Shown in pieces: positions 39,470 through 50,332 of a stretch of 64,000 nt of DNA. Positions within the stretch are counted from its first letter, which is position 1. Every line of letters starts with the position of its first letter. The notes under the pieces were generated by a model. The model was not told where the DNA came from, did no database searches, and saw only the letters and a program-made list of their open reading frames with translations. This stretch comes from Diabrotica undecimpunctata (Eukaryota; Arthropoda; Insecta; Coleoptera; Chrysomelidae). The stretch covers positions 11,642,377 to 11,706,376 of the forward strand of contig NC_092810.1 in the NCBI RefSeq assembly GCF_040954645.1, in the 5' to 3' direction. Position numbers and translations under genes: made by a program.

Positions 39470-41239
39470 CGAGATATGAATGAAAACGCATAAACATAAG
39501 TAATAAATTATAATATGGACTCACCCTGTATTATAAATTAAAAATAAGTCAGTAGGTACTTTCAAATTTTTTTATAGCAGAAGAATCTTAATGTTGATAC
39601 CTATTTTGACCATTGTTATTTCATATGATTAAAAATAGTTTTTTCGAAACTAAGTAGGCTACGACAATGAATTTGACGGGGAGTTCATATTGTTTATTTA
39701 TTGACAGCAGTCAAAACATTGTTAAGAAGTGTTATATTATAATTGGAATTGAAGATTGCACTTTTTTCAATAGATATTAATATTGGTAATATTAGTAATT
39801 AATTATCAGTACTAATAATTCGTGATGAGTATATCAAATGCAGAATTGTATGATGTGATAGGAGTTTATTTCGAATGTCACCAAAATGCCATTATTGCCT
39901 CACGTATATATTCTGTAAGATATCCTGACAGGAGACATTATAGCAAAGAAGTATTTGAAAGAAAGGCAAGAAGATTAAGAGAAACTGGTAGTTTTCATCG
40001 TCCTTGTCTTAAACGACGTAGTAGAGGTATGTCCGAAGATAATTCAATTAATGTTCTTGCTTTAATTCAACAGAATCCACATATAAGTAGTCGGCAAATC
40101 TCTATAGAATTAAACATACCCAAAACTACTGTTCTAAGGATTTTAAAACATCACAGATTATTTTTTCATATTATAAAGTGAACGTTTAGGTCAGAAACTT
40201 GGAATTCCCTTTAAACTTTAGATTCAACTGTTATTTTAATATTCCGATAAAAACGGCAACACGGCACTTTTATCCTTTTATCCGTTTCTTAAAAATACTT
40301 ATGCACGATTTATCTTGTGAAACAATTGTGGCTTTTTCAAGATTTTTGAGTTTTAGTAAATATAGTGGTTACATTTTACCAATATTTGTTGTTCTGTTTT
40401 GAAACTGCATCCTTATCATGTAGTTCTCCACCAAGCCTTATAGAGATTTTGATGCAAGGCGGGATTACTGCAATTGCATGTTAGGTCTGCTAGAAGAACA
40501 ACCGCATATCATGTCTGTGGACAGACCAGGCTACGTTTAATAGTGCGGGTGGTGTTAATCTGCATAATATGCATTATTGGGCTGAATAAAATCAGCACTG
40601 GATACATGGGGTGCAGGTTCAAAGTAGATGCAGTCTTAATGTTTGGTGTAGTATAGTTGATGGGAAGATCGTAGGTCCATATTTCTTTGATAGAACTTTA
40701 AATGGCGAAACATCTTTGGATTTTCTGGAAAATCAATTATCTGTTTTATTGAAAGATATTTCCTTACAAACGAGAAGAGATATGATATTACAACATGACG
40801 AGTGTCCTGCGCACTTTTCCAGGCGAGTTTGAGATTATTTGTATGCAAGTTACCCAAATAAAGGAATTGGAAGGGGAAGTAAATTTTCATGGCCAGCTAG
40901 ATCTCCAGACTTAACATGTCTGGACTTTTATTTGTGGGGAAGATTAAAGGACTTAGTGTACCAAACTCGACCAACCACGCGAGACGACATGAAACAGCGC
41001 ATTATAAACGCAATAAATAGTATATCAACAGCTGAGATTGAAGCAGCTGTTATGACTACGCGCGAAAGATTAAATCTTTGTGTGGACAACGATGGAAAAC
41101 AATTTCAACATTTAATTGGACATTAAGTTTTAATGATCGAGATATTTGTATGATCTTTCACATATTTAATTTTCAGTTATAATAAAGGGTGAGTCGATAC
41201 TATACTTACTTATGTTTATGCGTTTTTATTCATATCTCG
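39470..41239 (+). mobile_element. Mariner-like element with ~85-bp inverted ends
   Basis: CGAGATATGAATGAAAACGC at 39470 (and onward to about 39560) matches the reverse complement of 41155-41239 with few differences, including the internal motif GACTCACCCTGTATTATAA. The two inverted ends enclose a transposase relic, so the whole is probably one element of 1770 bp. The CAGGGTG motif, usually at the extreme tip of such elements, here lies about 65 bp inside and points outward, which is odd. No clear TA duplication is seen at the outer borders. Confidence 0.6.
39825..41126 (+). pseudogene. Mariner-like transposase, interrupted
   Basis: The N-terminal part 39825-40160 carries two helix-turn-helix segments (VRYPDRRHYSKEVFERKARR; SSRQISIELNIPKTTVLRIL). 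About 245 bp of unrelated sequence then interrupts between HHRL and HPYHVVLHQAL (40161 to about 40405). The catalytic core follows in broken frames: WTDQATF (first D; the family usually has D-E-A-T-F), LNVWCSIVDGKIVGPYFF, LQHDECPAHFSRRV (second D) with a stop at 40832, and SWPARSPDLTCLDFYLWG (third D). The C-terminus is open to a stop at 41126. This fits the mariner group with a D at the third position. Several frameshifts show it is dead. Confidence 0.75.
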
Positions 41240-41677
41240 CTATTTTATTCGTTCTATTTTATTCACTAAAACGACGATTTTTGAGTTAAAAAAAAAGTTT
41301 AAATAATTTCTGCTCAAAAATTTTAACCGGCAATAGGTCTTTTTACGAGTGTATTGACTTTACATGAAGTTCCAAAAAAATTAACGATCTACTAAATCGC
41401 TTAAAATACTTAGTACTTACTTCGAGGTCTTTCTACGGTTTCAACAAATTGCGTGAAATTAACCATGAAAACACTCTCATAACACACATTTACATTTTAA
41501 TGGGTGTCTAATTTGGTAATTATATTTATGTTTTGCTGTAATTAACATGGGTATTTTTTATTCTACTGGATTTAAGGATAAATCACAAAAAATTTCAACA
41601 TGTTTTTCTTATTTTACACCAAAATTTGGTAGATATAAAATATACGTAACGTAAGAAATCCACAAAAGAAGTCAACG
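41240..41677. other. Unrecognised AT-rich stretch
   Basis: Nothing beyond simple A/T-rich sequence is visible. Confidence 0.5.
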
Positions 41678-41980
41678 TTAAATTTTTCTTTCATTCTTTT
41701 TCATTTCCAGTATTAGCAGTTGTTCATTTACTTCAGTCCACGATTTAATATTTTTTTTAAGATTTTTTCGAATGGCAATAGAGAATCCTCTCTTAGTTCT
41801 GTTATCTTTACTCACTCCATTGTAGATATCTATATATTCTCCTATCTCTTCATTTCCTTTTCCCTTTTTCTTGGTCTCGGTGAGAATACATATATCTATT
41901 TTTCTTTCTATAATTCTTTGAATACTTCTAAGTCCTTGTACATTCCATGTAGCCAATATCATTTTTCTTTTCCGTTGCAT
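41678..41980 (-). pseudogene. LINE family B-type 5' end: endonuclease start
   Basis: The - strand frame opens MQRKRKMILATWNVQGLRS, then RKIDICILTETKKKGKGNEE, YIDIYNGVSKDNRTKRG and LEMKKN, stopping at 41678. These are the first two APE endonuclease blocks (W-N-V-Q-G and T-E-T-K-K). It is unusual in being a 5' piece: most LINE copies here are 3' pieces, as expected from 5' truncation. The 3' part must have been removed later by deletion. Confidence 0.75.
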
Positions 41981-42029
41981 TAGTCGTCTTTCTTTTGATA
42001 TAGTAATTACTTTAAAATTCCACAAGAAA

Positions 42030-42486
42030 ATAGCTTCAGAACAATATCTATAACTATTGTTCTAACGAGTTTTACTGCAAATAGTTATATCTAAGTTAAT
42101 ATATATCGTTTTATATGACATCAATGTAAATAATATGATAACAAAAATAAAAAAAATATACAAATTTATTCATGTAGATAATATCCTCCACCTAAAGTTT
42201 ACGAAACAAATATTCTGAAAAATAAGTGTTACAACATTTAGCACATGTGCAATTATTGTTAACAGATATGGCGTTAGTAACGTATCGTTTATTTATAACA
42301 GATTGTCGTTGAACGATAATTATATACCTATATTGTAATAGTATTCCTCTGGCTTCATTAAGGATGTGATAATGTCGATGTATCATGGCGTAAATAATTC
42401 CACTAGAGGTAATAAAGATCTCGAATATTCTGTGACGCTACTCTGTGAAAGTTTGCTGTCAAAAGTTGTCAAAGTCAACTTATTAG

Positions 42487-42490
<4 letters not shown>
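42030..42490. other. Unrecognised flank of (TA)n tract
   Basis: A/T-rich sequence without a recognisable feature. Confidence 0.5.

Positions 42491-42555
<65 letters not shown>
42491..42555. repeat. (TA)n tract, left border of 4.9-kb element
   Basis: About 64 bp of pure TA repeat immediately followed by CTGTACCTC, the inverted counterpart of GAGGTACAG which precedes the (TA)n at 47451. Confidence 0.9.
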
Positions 42556-42557
<2 letters not shown>

Positions 42558-42742
42558 GTACCTCGGATGGTACATTACCATGTCCATTTTTTTCAATTTG
42601 GACATTTTTTTCACTAATAATCAACTTTCATCACTTTATTTAAAGAAATAGAGCACTAGGTCCTAAACTATTTGCTAATTGAAATAGTGACCTTTAAAAG
42701 AATACCAAGTCCATTTGCACTTAGAGGGATAGAACACCATGT

Positions 42743-44660
42743 CGGGGCCGCCGCTACCATGTGTGCCAAGTGTGCACCGCACACGGGCGGCCAACAATAG
42801 GGGCGGCCAAAAGTCTAATGATAATACTTTTTTAAAACGAAAATAAATTCAAATAATTAAATAGTAATGATTCATATAATTCTGTGAACTCTAATATTCC
42901 AAACATTAATAATTATTCAGTACGTGATAATAATTAAATGCGTTTCATTTATTATGTATACTTCTTTTTTTTTTCATCCTAATCCAAAAAAAATGTCCGA
43001 AAATATTATTTATTGTATACACTGCCGCCCTTTTGCAGATACAGTCATAAAGCAGTTCCGGGAATAATTTTTAATTCAAAGCGGCTGGCGGCTTTCGGAC
43101 TTCAGTTATTGGAGATTTCACACGTAGATACTTTACAATAATTTAGACAAGTGGTTGTAAAGTTTCTGTTATAATATTGTTCCTATGGTTATGTTTATAG
43201 ATGGGTTATTATATCTTATGTTCAGTCTTAGTTGAGAATTCGATAAATTTAGACACGCTTTTGATAAATGATTTTGTTTGTAAAATATAGTAGTGTACCC
43301 GTTTCTTTTGCACAGTGGGTACTGTATTTCGAAGTAACGTCGAGATCAGAGCAATTTTATTTGTATACGCGTTACGGCTACATATTATTTAGAGAAACAT
43401 TATTTGGACAACTTATTTGCAGTGTTTTTGGATTTATTTTGTTAAATTCGTCCGGCTTCGTTCTTAAGTGATAATTTCAACATGGTCGAAAGAAAAAGAA
43501 AGCGACTTTCAGGTTTTTAATATAGAAAAATAAAAGAGGCAAAAACTGAGGAGAAAAAAAACCTTAGCGGTGCACTGGAATCATTTTTGATGAAAAACAT
43601 ACATGAAAATATAGAAGACTCGGATATAAATTTAGGACCTTCAACTTGAAACGAAGTCCAAACCATTGAAAAAAAGTACCAAATAATTGAATATTCCTGC
43701 GGATAGAGACGGATGATTTGATAACAATAATAGCGATAGTGCGAAAGCTGATGCTGAAACGCCTGAATCTGAAACCACCAACCAAGACAGAACAATTAAT
43801 GTTCCAGTTAATCTGGATTGCAGTGTAGGAAGCTTCAGCATATACTTGGTTTCAGATGATCCCGGAAAATGGCCTGCAAATATAAATCCAAGTGAAGTTC
43901 AATTTGTTGTTGAAAATTTTCTTCAGCAAATTACAAAAATTAACTTCCTCAGAGATACAAATAATAGGAAATTTTCAGAAACTTATTATTATCGCACATT
44001 ACCTAATCAAGACCAAATTCATCGCCCCTAGTTACTTTACTCATTATCACTAAATAGTATTTTTTGTGCACCTTGTAAACTGTTTTGTTGTGATGAAAGC
44101 AGCCGACAATTACCTAGTGGAATTAATGGGTTAAGTGACTGGCAACATTTAGCTATTATTTTAAAAAGACATGAATGACATGAATCCGGTGCAGCTCATA
44201 TAAAATATTCTCAAAAACTGTTTAAACTGTCTACAACATTAAAAAAAGGATTAACAGTTGACTCTGCTCATCAAAAATTATATGAAATGAAGAAAAAAAA
44301 TTGGGGCGCACGTAGAACAAATAACAATTGTAGTAAGATGTGTTTCTGCTTTCTGCAATGTTATCTATAGAACATGAAGGGTGTTTCTCTTCACGGTTTA
44401 TTTTAATTAAATGGACGTTTAAATTAGGATATTAGGATGGGATATTAGGATATACATTAGGATAATATACGGACGTTGGATCATGGAGATTAGTCTAAAA
44501 AATGTTTAAGTAAGTATTTATCTATTAACAAATTATTATTGTTATATTATGTATCTTCTGCACATTTCTTTAAATAATAGTATGTATGTCTAAACTGTTG
44601 GAAGGGAGGCGGCAAATATTAAGTTGCACACGGGCGGCCAATACCTTAGCGGCGGCCCTG
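42743..44660 (+). mobile_element. hAT element, internally deleted, 8-bp target duplication
   Basis: CACCATGT occurs at 42735-42742 and 44661-44668. The right tip (inward) is CAGGGCCGCCGCTAAGG and the left tip CGGGGCCGCCGCTACC; CAGGG tips and 8-bp duplications define hAT. Subterminal GGGCGGCC motifs lie at both ends. The gene inside starts at 43482 (MVERKRKRLSG followed by a stop) and continues in broken frames with WPANINPSEVQFVVENFL, ETYYYRTLPNQ, LNSIFCAPCKLFC and GLSDWQHLAIILKRHE, a TTF-type zinc finger region of hAT transposases. The catalytic RNase H-like and C-terminal dimerisation parts are absent, so the copy is non-autonomous. Confidence 0.88.
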
Positions 44661-44989
44661 CACCATGTGGACTATTTTATTCCTCTACGCATGTGAATTA
44701 CCCCCGCATATAGTGTTGCATATCTCTATGAACAGGTAGACTGTTAGTGATCTAATAATAGTACTTTTGCCATTTATGGTGTGTTTACTGTTGTTTGTTA
44801 CTAATAATAAGAATAATGTACCATAATTCCCGTGGGAGAAAGATTCTTGAACTACTGAAAAGTTCTACAAATTCTCCTACTGCATTTACCTTTTTTGCTT
44901 ATTATTTTTAAACGATTAAAAATATATTATAAAATATATTCTACAACCAACATTATAAGCCTAGTTTTATTTCAGAATCAAATAATACA

Positions 44990-45246
44990 CCAAGCAATGA
45001 TGTTTTAAATGAGGAGCATATTATTAGAGATGCTTTGAGTTTTGCTGAAGAAGATGAGTCTATAGACAGAAGTTATGATGAACTACTCGTGGTGGAAATG
45101 AAATCGGATCTGCATTACTGAAATGGGCAGATACCGTCATTCCTGGCAGTGAGATAGAAGAAATGATACTATGGTCGGTACGGCCAGAATAAAAATGTAA
45201 GCATTATGTGTTTCTTTTGGATACTCAATAAGTATTCTTAAGTAAA
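44990..45246 (+). pseudogene. DUF7869-like protein, part 1
   Basis: Broken frames give LNEEHIIRDALSFAEEDE, then near 45170 YGRYGQNKNVSIMCFFWILN, equivalent to the D-G-C-x-G-Q-N-K-N motif of the fragment at 4.2-4.7 kb. The D is lost. The frame is cut by the 1.2-kb insertion at 45264. Confidence 0.55.
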
Positions 45247-45263
45247 AATCATCACTCAGAAGT

Positions 45264-46463
45264 CTATTCAATCCTTGTATGACCCTTGGTAGAATATCAG
45301 TTCGATTTTCAACAATATTTCGGGATTTGTTGTTTCATTAAGGAAATCAGTAACCAAAATGTTTGTGATAAAAATAATCGGTTGCCTGTAAAGTCGGTTT
45401 TACGGGCGAAGATTTTACGTGACAACGTCTTTTTCTCGGTAGAATATTTATTGATATGAATATTATTAAATTGCACAATAGGAACAAGGAATTGAATGAA
45501 AATAAGAATTGCACAAATTTTAACTATAGAAATATATTTTGTTTACTAAAACATTGTACATGTAAACTTAAACTTAACTAATTTCTATTTGAGTGATTTT
45601 GTTGAGGATAGGACGATGATAGGAGAAATATGAAATGAAAAGAAGTGTTTCTGCTGTAATGTGTCTTGCGAAAGTCAAGTCGATGGTTGTTCCTTTTAAC
45701 GTAGTTGACTGAGACGCAAGGCATTCGCCGGTCCGGCGGGCCTCTCTCTCATTCGGTGACTCATCGTAACAGACGTGAGCGGGCGTTACACTTTTTCATG
45801 AGTGACTCATAGCCACAACCTAATTTAAGACGTTGTCACGTCAAAAATAATCCAATAAAATAGAGTTGCCATAGTATAACTATACTTAGTACACACAAAT
45901 ATTCACAATCCAATGTTATTACTGTTTGATATGGTTACGCTTTACTAACATAAACATCTTTTCTAATAAAAAAAAACACAGTTATAAGGATTCGAAATAT
46001 CTAATAAAAACAAACTACAAACTTCTATGTATAATTACCAAAGTAAATCTCTGGTAAATATCTGTAACGAAATTAATAAAAACAAGATTATATGCAAGAG
46101 AATGAAAACTAATATTCACGAAATTAGCATTATATTAGAAAATACAACCAAACAATACAAATATTTTAATTAATATACAAATCATAAACCAACTATTTCT
46201 ATTTTCCTTTTTTACCTAGTTTATACATTTTAAAGACAGGTTGGTTATCGACTAATCACAAAAAGCAGTAATTTTAGACGCTTAACCTTCAAATATTCTT
46301 TGAACCAAATACTTGCAATAAATCACATACTTGGATTTAATTAGTTGACAATAAAACATATAGAAAGCATTATAAACGATATAAGGAAGTAATTGGTCAA
46401 GTAAATAACCAATTACCTGCTGTATATTGACTCATTTAAATGAAATAGGTGGATCATTTAATG
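45264..46463. mobile_element. 1.2-kb insertion with 17-bp target duplication
   Basis: AATCATCACTCAGAAGT is repeated exactly at 45247-45263 and 46464-46480. A 17-bp duplication is typical of target-primed (LINE/SINE-type) insertion. No coding frame is recognised. Inside, ACGTGACAACGTC at 45417-45429 is inverted at 45829-45841, and between them is an unusually G+C-rich stretch (about 45715-45800). The inner 425 bp may be a separate palindromic element. Confidence 0.75.
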
Positions 46464-46480
46464 AATCATCACTCAGAAGT

Positions 46481-47045
46481 TTCTACTAAAGGATCACACC
46501 CACATGGAGGCGGACACTGTCCATGCGCTGATAGAGCGAAAGAGAAAAAAACTTAAAAGTATTTCTATTTTAACGCCATAGGACTGACAGCAGTTATTCA
46601 GACAAAACTCAATGAAATATACCGTACATAATATGGAACTAGAAGATTTAAAAAAAATAGGTCTTTGTATGATATCAAAACATCTCATAATCCGCCTTTA
46701 ATTAATAGAAAAGGAGAGATTCATAAACAACAAATTCTTCTGTCAAACTGTGTTTAACTGCAAATAAAACAAAACAGCATGGGAACTCTGTTATTGAAAA
46801 GTAATTTTCATGATGAAAATCGGAAGATTGACCTTATTAGGTTTCGAAGGCGACACCTTACATTGCCAAAAAATTTGCAACTGGTATCACAAAGTCCAAT
46901 ACCTATATCACAACAAAAGTATAATGATTTATTGGCATTACTGCCATCTGTTCCTAAATTTTGCCACAATTTTTATAAAAACTTACAGCATACTAGTAAT
47001 ACCAATAATGGCTATCCAGAAGGAGACTTACTTGACGATGACTGA
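46481..47045 (+). pseudogene. DUF7869-like protein, part 2
   Basis: Continues after the insertion with KFLLKDHTHMEADTVHALI then ERKRKK (frame of HTHMEAD, the equivalent of GHSFLP-DR-F), and after breaks the open frame 46779-47045: FHDENRKIDLIRFRRR, LTLPKNLQL, PIPISQQKYNDLLALLPSVP and FYKNL. The block (PI-IS-KY-DLL, P, FY-NL) is typical of the C-terminal end of this family. Stops near 46550 and 46612 separate the parts. Confidence 0.6.
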
Positions 47046-47450
47046 GTCGTTTGTACGTAAAATACCATTTTGGTTAAATACATAGATGTATTATTTGTGT
47101 TTGTAAAGGTGAATTGTATGGTTAAATAAATTTTGTAAGTCAAATAATATTGTAGTTGTTATTGAATACTCCAAACTAAGTCTTATATTAGAATAACTTT
47201 ATTAGAGGGGTACAACACCATGGCCATTAAAACGTTTAAGAAGCACACAAAAAAATTTAATTATAACAAATGCATTATGTAGATAACCACAGATAGAATG
47301 TTCTGTTAAAATATTGTTTTAATATCTCAATAAATAGCTGCGACAATAACACATAACACTTTTTGGTGAAAAAAAGTTTAGAACTGCTCTCCTGTAAAGT
47401 TATGAAAATGGAAATAGTGTTGTATCCTTTAGAGGTACAGATATATATAA

Positions 47451-47514
<64 letters not shown>
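47451..47514. repeat. (TA)n tract, right border of 4.9-kb element
   Basis: TA repeat interrupted by a few AA dinucleotides at its left end, matching the tract at 42491. Confidence 0.9.
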
Positions 47515-47517
<3 letters not shown>

Positions 47518-47519
47518 AG

Positions 47520-47900
47520 AGATACCTTAAACTGAAATAAAATGCTCTCTTATGCCCAAAGATGTTTCTATCTCACGGTATGTTACACGACGGTCATCCT
47601 GTAACTATTTGGCCGTTACAGTAACATAACATGCCTAACTTCTCTTCGATGGCGAATTAGGTTTATTCAAAGCAAATCAAAGCTTAGTGAAATTTATTGG
47701 ATGCTGTTAGAAATCACCTTTTATTCCAGAAATACATCTACAGTTTATCTTTGAAAAACACCATCTTTTGCACTCTATACGTAGAGAAAAAACGTTAAAA
47801 TGAAAGTAGACGATTGAATTTCTTTTTAGTTCAAGCTCCACCATTGCTCTACATGTGTTTAGAAGTATTCACCTCTCATTAGGAGCACTTCTGGTAGATT
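47520..47900 (-). repeat. Copy of foldback-arm repeat
   Basis: Read on the - strand it aligns with 52325-52735: AGCAATGGTGGAGCTTGAA, TCTCTACGTATAGAG, AAACTGTAGATGTATTTC and AACCTAATTCGCCATCGAAG are diverged versions of motifs in that copy. CTATTTGGCCGTTA-AGTAAC occurs at 47606 and again at about 47928, so another short repeat overlaps. Confidence 0.65.
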
Positions 47901-48840
47901 AAACTGAAATCAAATGTTCTCAACTATTTGGCCGTTATAGTAACAAAACATGCCTCAGTATTGGCAGCTCATACGGACTGGTTTAAGCTTTTACCCAAGA
48001 TTTACTGCTGTAAACAAAGGAGCACTCACCCAGTGTAGAACTCTTAGCTTTTATAGTGGTTGAACTGAGACCTTTGTTTATTATATTAACCTTGGCTGGA
48101 TGAATGCGATCTGGAAACAATCTAGGTTATGAATAAGTACTGGTTTTTGTATCTTTATCACGCATATTGTAATTTGTAACTATTGGAAATTTATATAATC
48201 TTCTATCTGTATATATAAAATAGAGTTTCATATAGTTGATTGCTTTTATTTTTCTATGGTAATATACATATTAAGGCAAAATAGAGAAACCAGTGAGTTC
48301 TAGATTAAACATATAAATTTTCCTCGCTTCCTGATGCCTTTAATTATTATGTAGAGGTCATCTTATGTTGAGAAAGCCACATAATGGTCCTTCGAGTCGG
48401 ATTATATTCTCTCCTTTAGCAGCTCCCGCCTTTTACTTTCAGATGTGCTCTTATACTTATTCTCTCACACCTACTAGTACACAGATATTCATAAGTTATA
48501 TAGTTAACGCGTGTTTTTTCTTCTCCACTATTTCAAATTATTATGAAAATCTCTGCTATTTATATAAAAATGTGGATGTAGAAAGCATGGCTTCGTTTGG
48601 AATTTGGTAAGTAAAAAATGTGCTGGTCTAACTGCACGAATATGGAAAACTATGAAGAAAATCAATTATTTGATACAGAAGAAAATGAGGAAGAAGTAAA
48701 TTTGAATAATACGATTATTTGTTAATCATATTTTTTTACTGAAGAAACAATTTTTTGTATTTATATTTAAGAAATCATGTTTCAACTGTTATTGGATACT
48801 ACACTTTCATAAATATCTTAAATAACAAATTAATATAAAA
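47900..48840. other. Unrecognised stretch
   Basis: An 81-codon + strand frame at 48365-48610 has a hydrophobic middle but no domain I know. The remainder is A/T-rich. Confidence 0.45.
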
Positions 48841-48842
48841 CT

Positions 48843-49200
48843 TAAGAAGACAATGTCCATCCTGGGCACCAGATACCTTGGAGACCATCGCCATCGTAAC
48901 ATTCGTATTCAGTAACCCCAAAACCCCATAGTAATGACTTTTAACTGATTTTTCATGAAAAAACGTAAAATTCCAGGAGATGACGTCCACCCTAGGCACC
49001 AGATAGCTTAAGGACCATCTCCGTCGTATTATTCGTGTTTAGTGAACTCGAAAACCAGCCTAATAATCACTGTCCGTTGATTTAAAATGAAATAAACATA
49101 AAACTACAGAAGACGACGTCCACCATGGGACCATATTCGTGTTCAGCGACCTCGAAACCCCAGAGTATCACAATTGAACTGATTCCGGTCGATACTTTTC
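48843..49200. repeat. Three degenerate tandem copies of a ~131-bp unit
   Basis: Units start near 48845, 48976 and 49108, each opening with a form of GA(A/T)GACGTCCACC(C/A)TAGG and containing (A)TTCGTGTTCAGTGA-CTCGAAAACC. The third is shorter. There is no open frame across them, so this is a small minisatellite. Confidence 0.75.
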
Positions 49201-49379
49201 GAGTTGTAAATTTTTCATTTTCTATGCACTTTGGAAATGCATTTTCAATATGCACAAAATGCAATTTTCATTTAACCACCACGAATTTTGTTCACGAGCT
49301 TTCCTTATACTTTCCCGAATCATACAAAAAGTTGCGCAGCGGAAAATTGGTAGGCTTAGTGCTTCGTTGTCTCGTCTAA

Positions 49380-50150
49380 AGATACAATACATATAAGATA
49401 TATCATAAATTTGAGCAGTGTTTGTAAATCACGTATATGATACCACTTATATTTTGATTTATTGTCACATATACACATATTATATAAACTTTCTATAAAA
49501 GCTAACCACGATTATGCATCGGGGCCAAAAGATGAAAATCATACGTCAATTATATACCAATAAATTCTAATTGAACTCCTTAAATTGTGCTTATACATTG
49601 TATTTATCATAAGAGTTCCATGTGTGACTAATTTAATCGATCGTTTTCCATTTAAGGTAGCGATTAAATCAATTTCACAGTTTTAGTTGTTATCAAGCGC
49701 GATGTGTAACCTAGCACTGAAAAGGACAATATCCTTGCTATTTAGAAGTAAAACATTTTTTATTATCTGTAGCATATCCTGGTAAAAGAAAGATATGTAA
49801 AAACTATTAACAGGAAATTAAAAGGTCTTGAAAAGTCCGTATAAAATTTATTGTGCTGTATTTATTATGATAAAAACTACCGAATGACGAATATACAAAA
49901 ATATAGTTCATTAAAAAATTTATCTTCAAACATTTCTAGTCATATTATTATTATTTTTATTTCATTTTATTTTATTCACGGGATGTCCCATTTTTACAAA
50001 AATTTAACAAAAATGGAATATTTTAACTATAACAAAAATACTAAAAACTAAATCATAAATAATGATTAAATAATTATTAAATATTATTAAATAAATGATC
50101 AAATTAAAATAAATTAAATTTTCCTGAAAATCTTATTAAAATTAAATGAA
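49380..50150. other. AT-rich stretch, nothing recognised
   Basis: Very A/T-rich, without frames or repeats that I can identify. Confidence 0.55.
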
Positions 50151-50154
50151 TAAT

Positions 50155-50325
50155 TTTGAATAACCTTTTACTCTGACATGCATCTACAGTTTACCCTTGA
50201 AAAACATCATCTTTTTCGCACTTTACATTGAGAAAAGACGTTTAAATGGAAGTAAAAATTGAATTTCATTTCAATCGAATTCCATCATTGTTCTACACGT
50301 GTTTCGAGTTATTCAACTCCTTATT
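50155..50325 (-). repeat. Left arm of inverted repeat around LINE H
   Basis: ACATGCATCTACAGTTTACC through CATTGTTCTACACGTGTTTC and GAGTTATTCAACT is the reverse complement of 52323-52480, with indels. The two arms enclose LINE H and identify a foldback-type element or two inverted copies of one repeat. Confidence 0.75.
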
Positions 50326-50332
50326 AGGACTC

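Larger units (their letters stand above)
42556..47450 (+). mobile_element. 4.9-kb DNA transposon with DUF7869-like protein, inside (TA)n
   Basis: Inverted tips CTGTACCTC (42556-42564) and GAGGTACAG (47442-47450) are each bordered by long TA tracts, as if the element had inserted into a (TA)n microsatellite. The inner parts of the ends are also similar but diverged. The body encodes a broken DUF7869-like protein on + (44990-45245 and 46481-47045). Two later insertions lie inside, a hAT element at 42743-44660 and a 1.2-kb insertion at 45264-46463; without them the element would be about 1.75 kb. Confidence 0.65.

Noticed and set aside
42480..42620. Open frames of alternating Y-I residues over TA tracts (also at 52849-53185)
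   Set aside because: They are translations of (TA)n microsatellites without any coding signal.
48365..48610. 81-codon hydrophobic frame as a membrane protein
   Set aside because: Only one weak hydrophobic segment and no homology signal.
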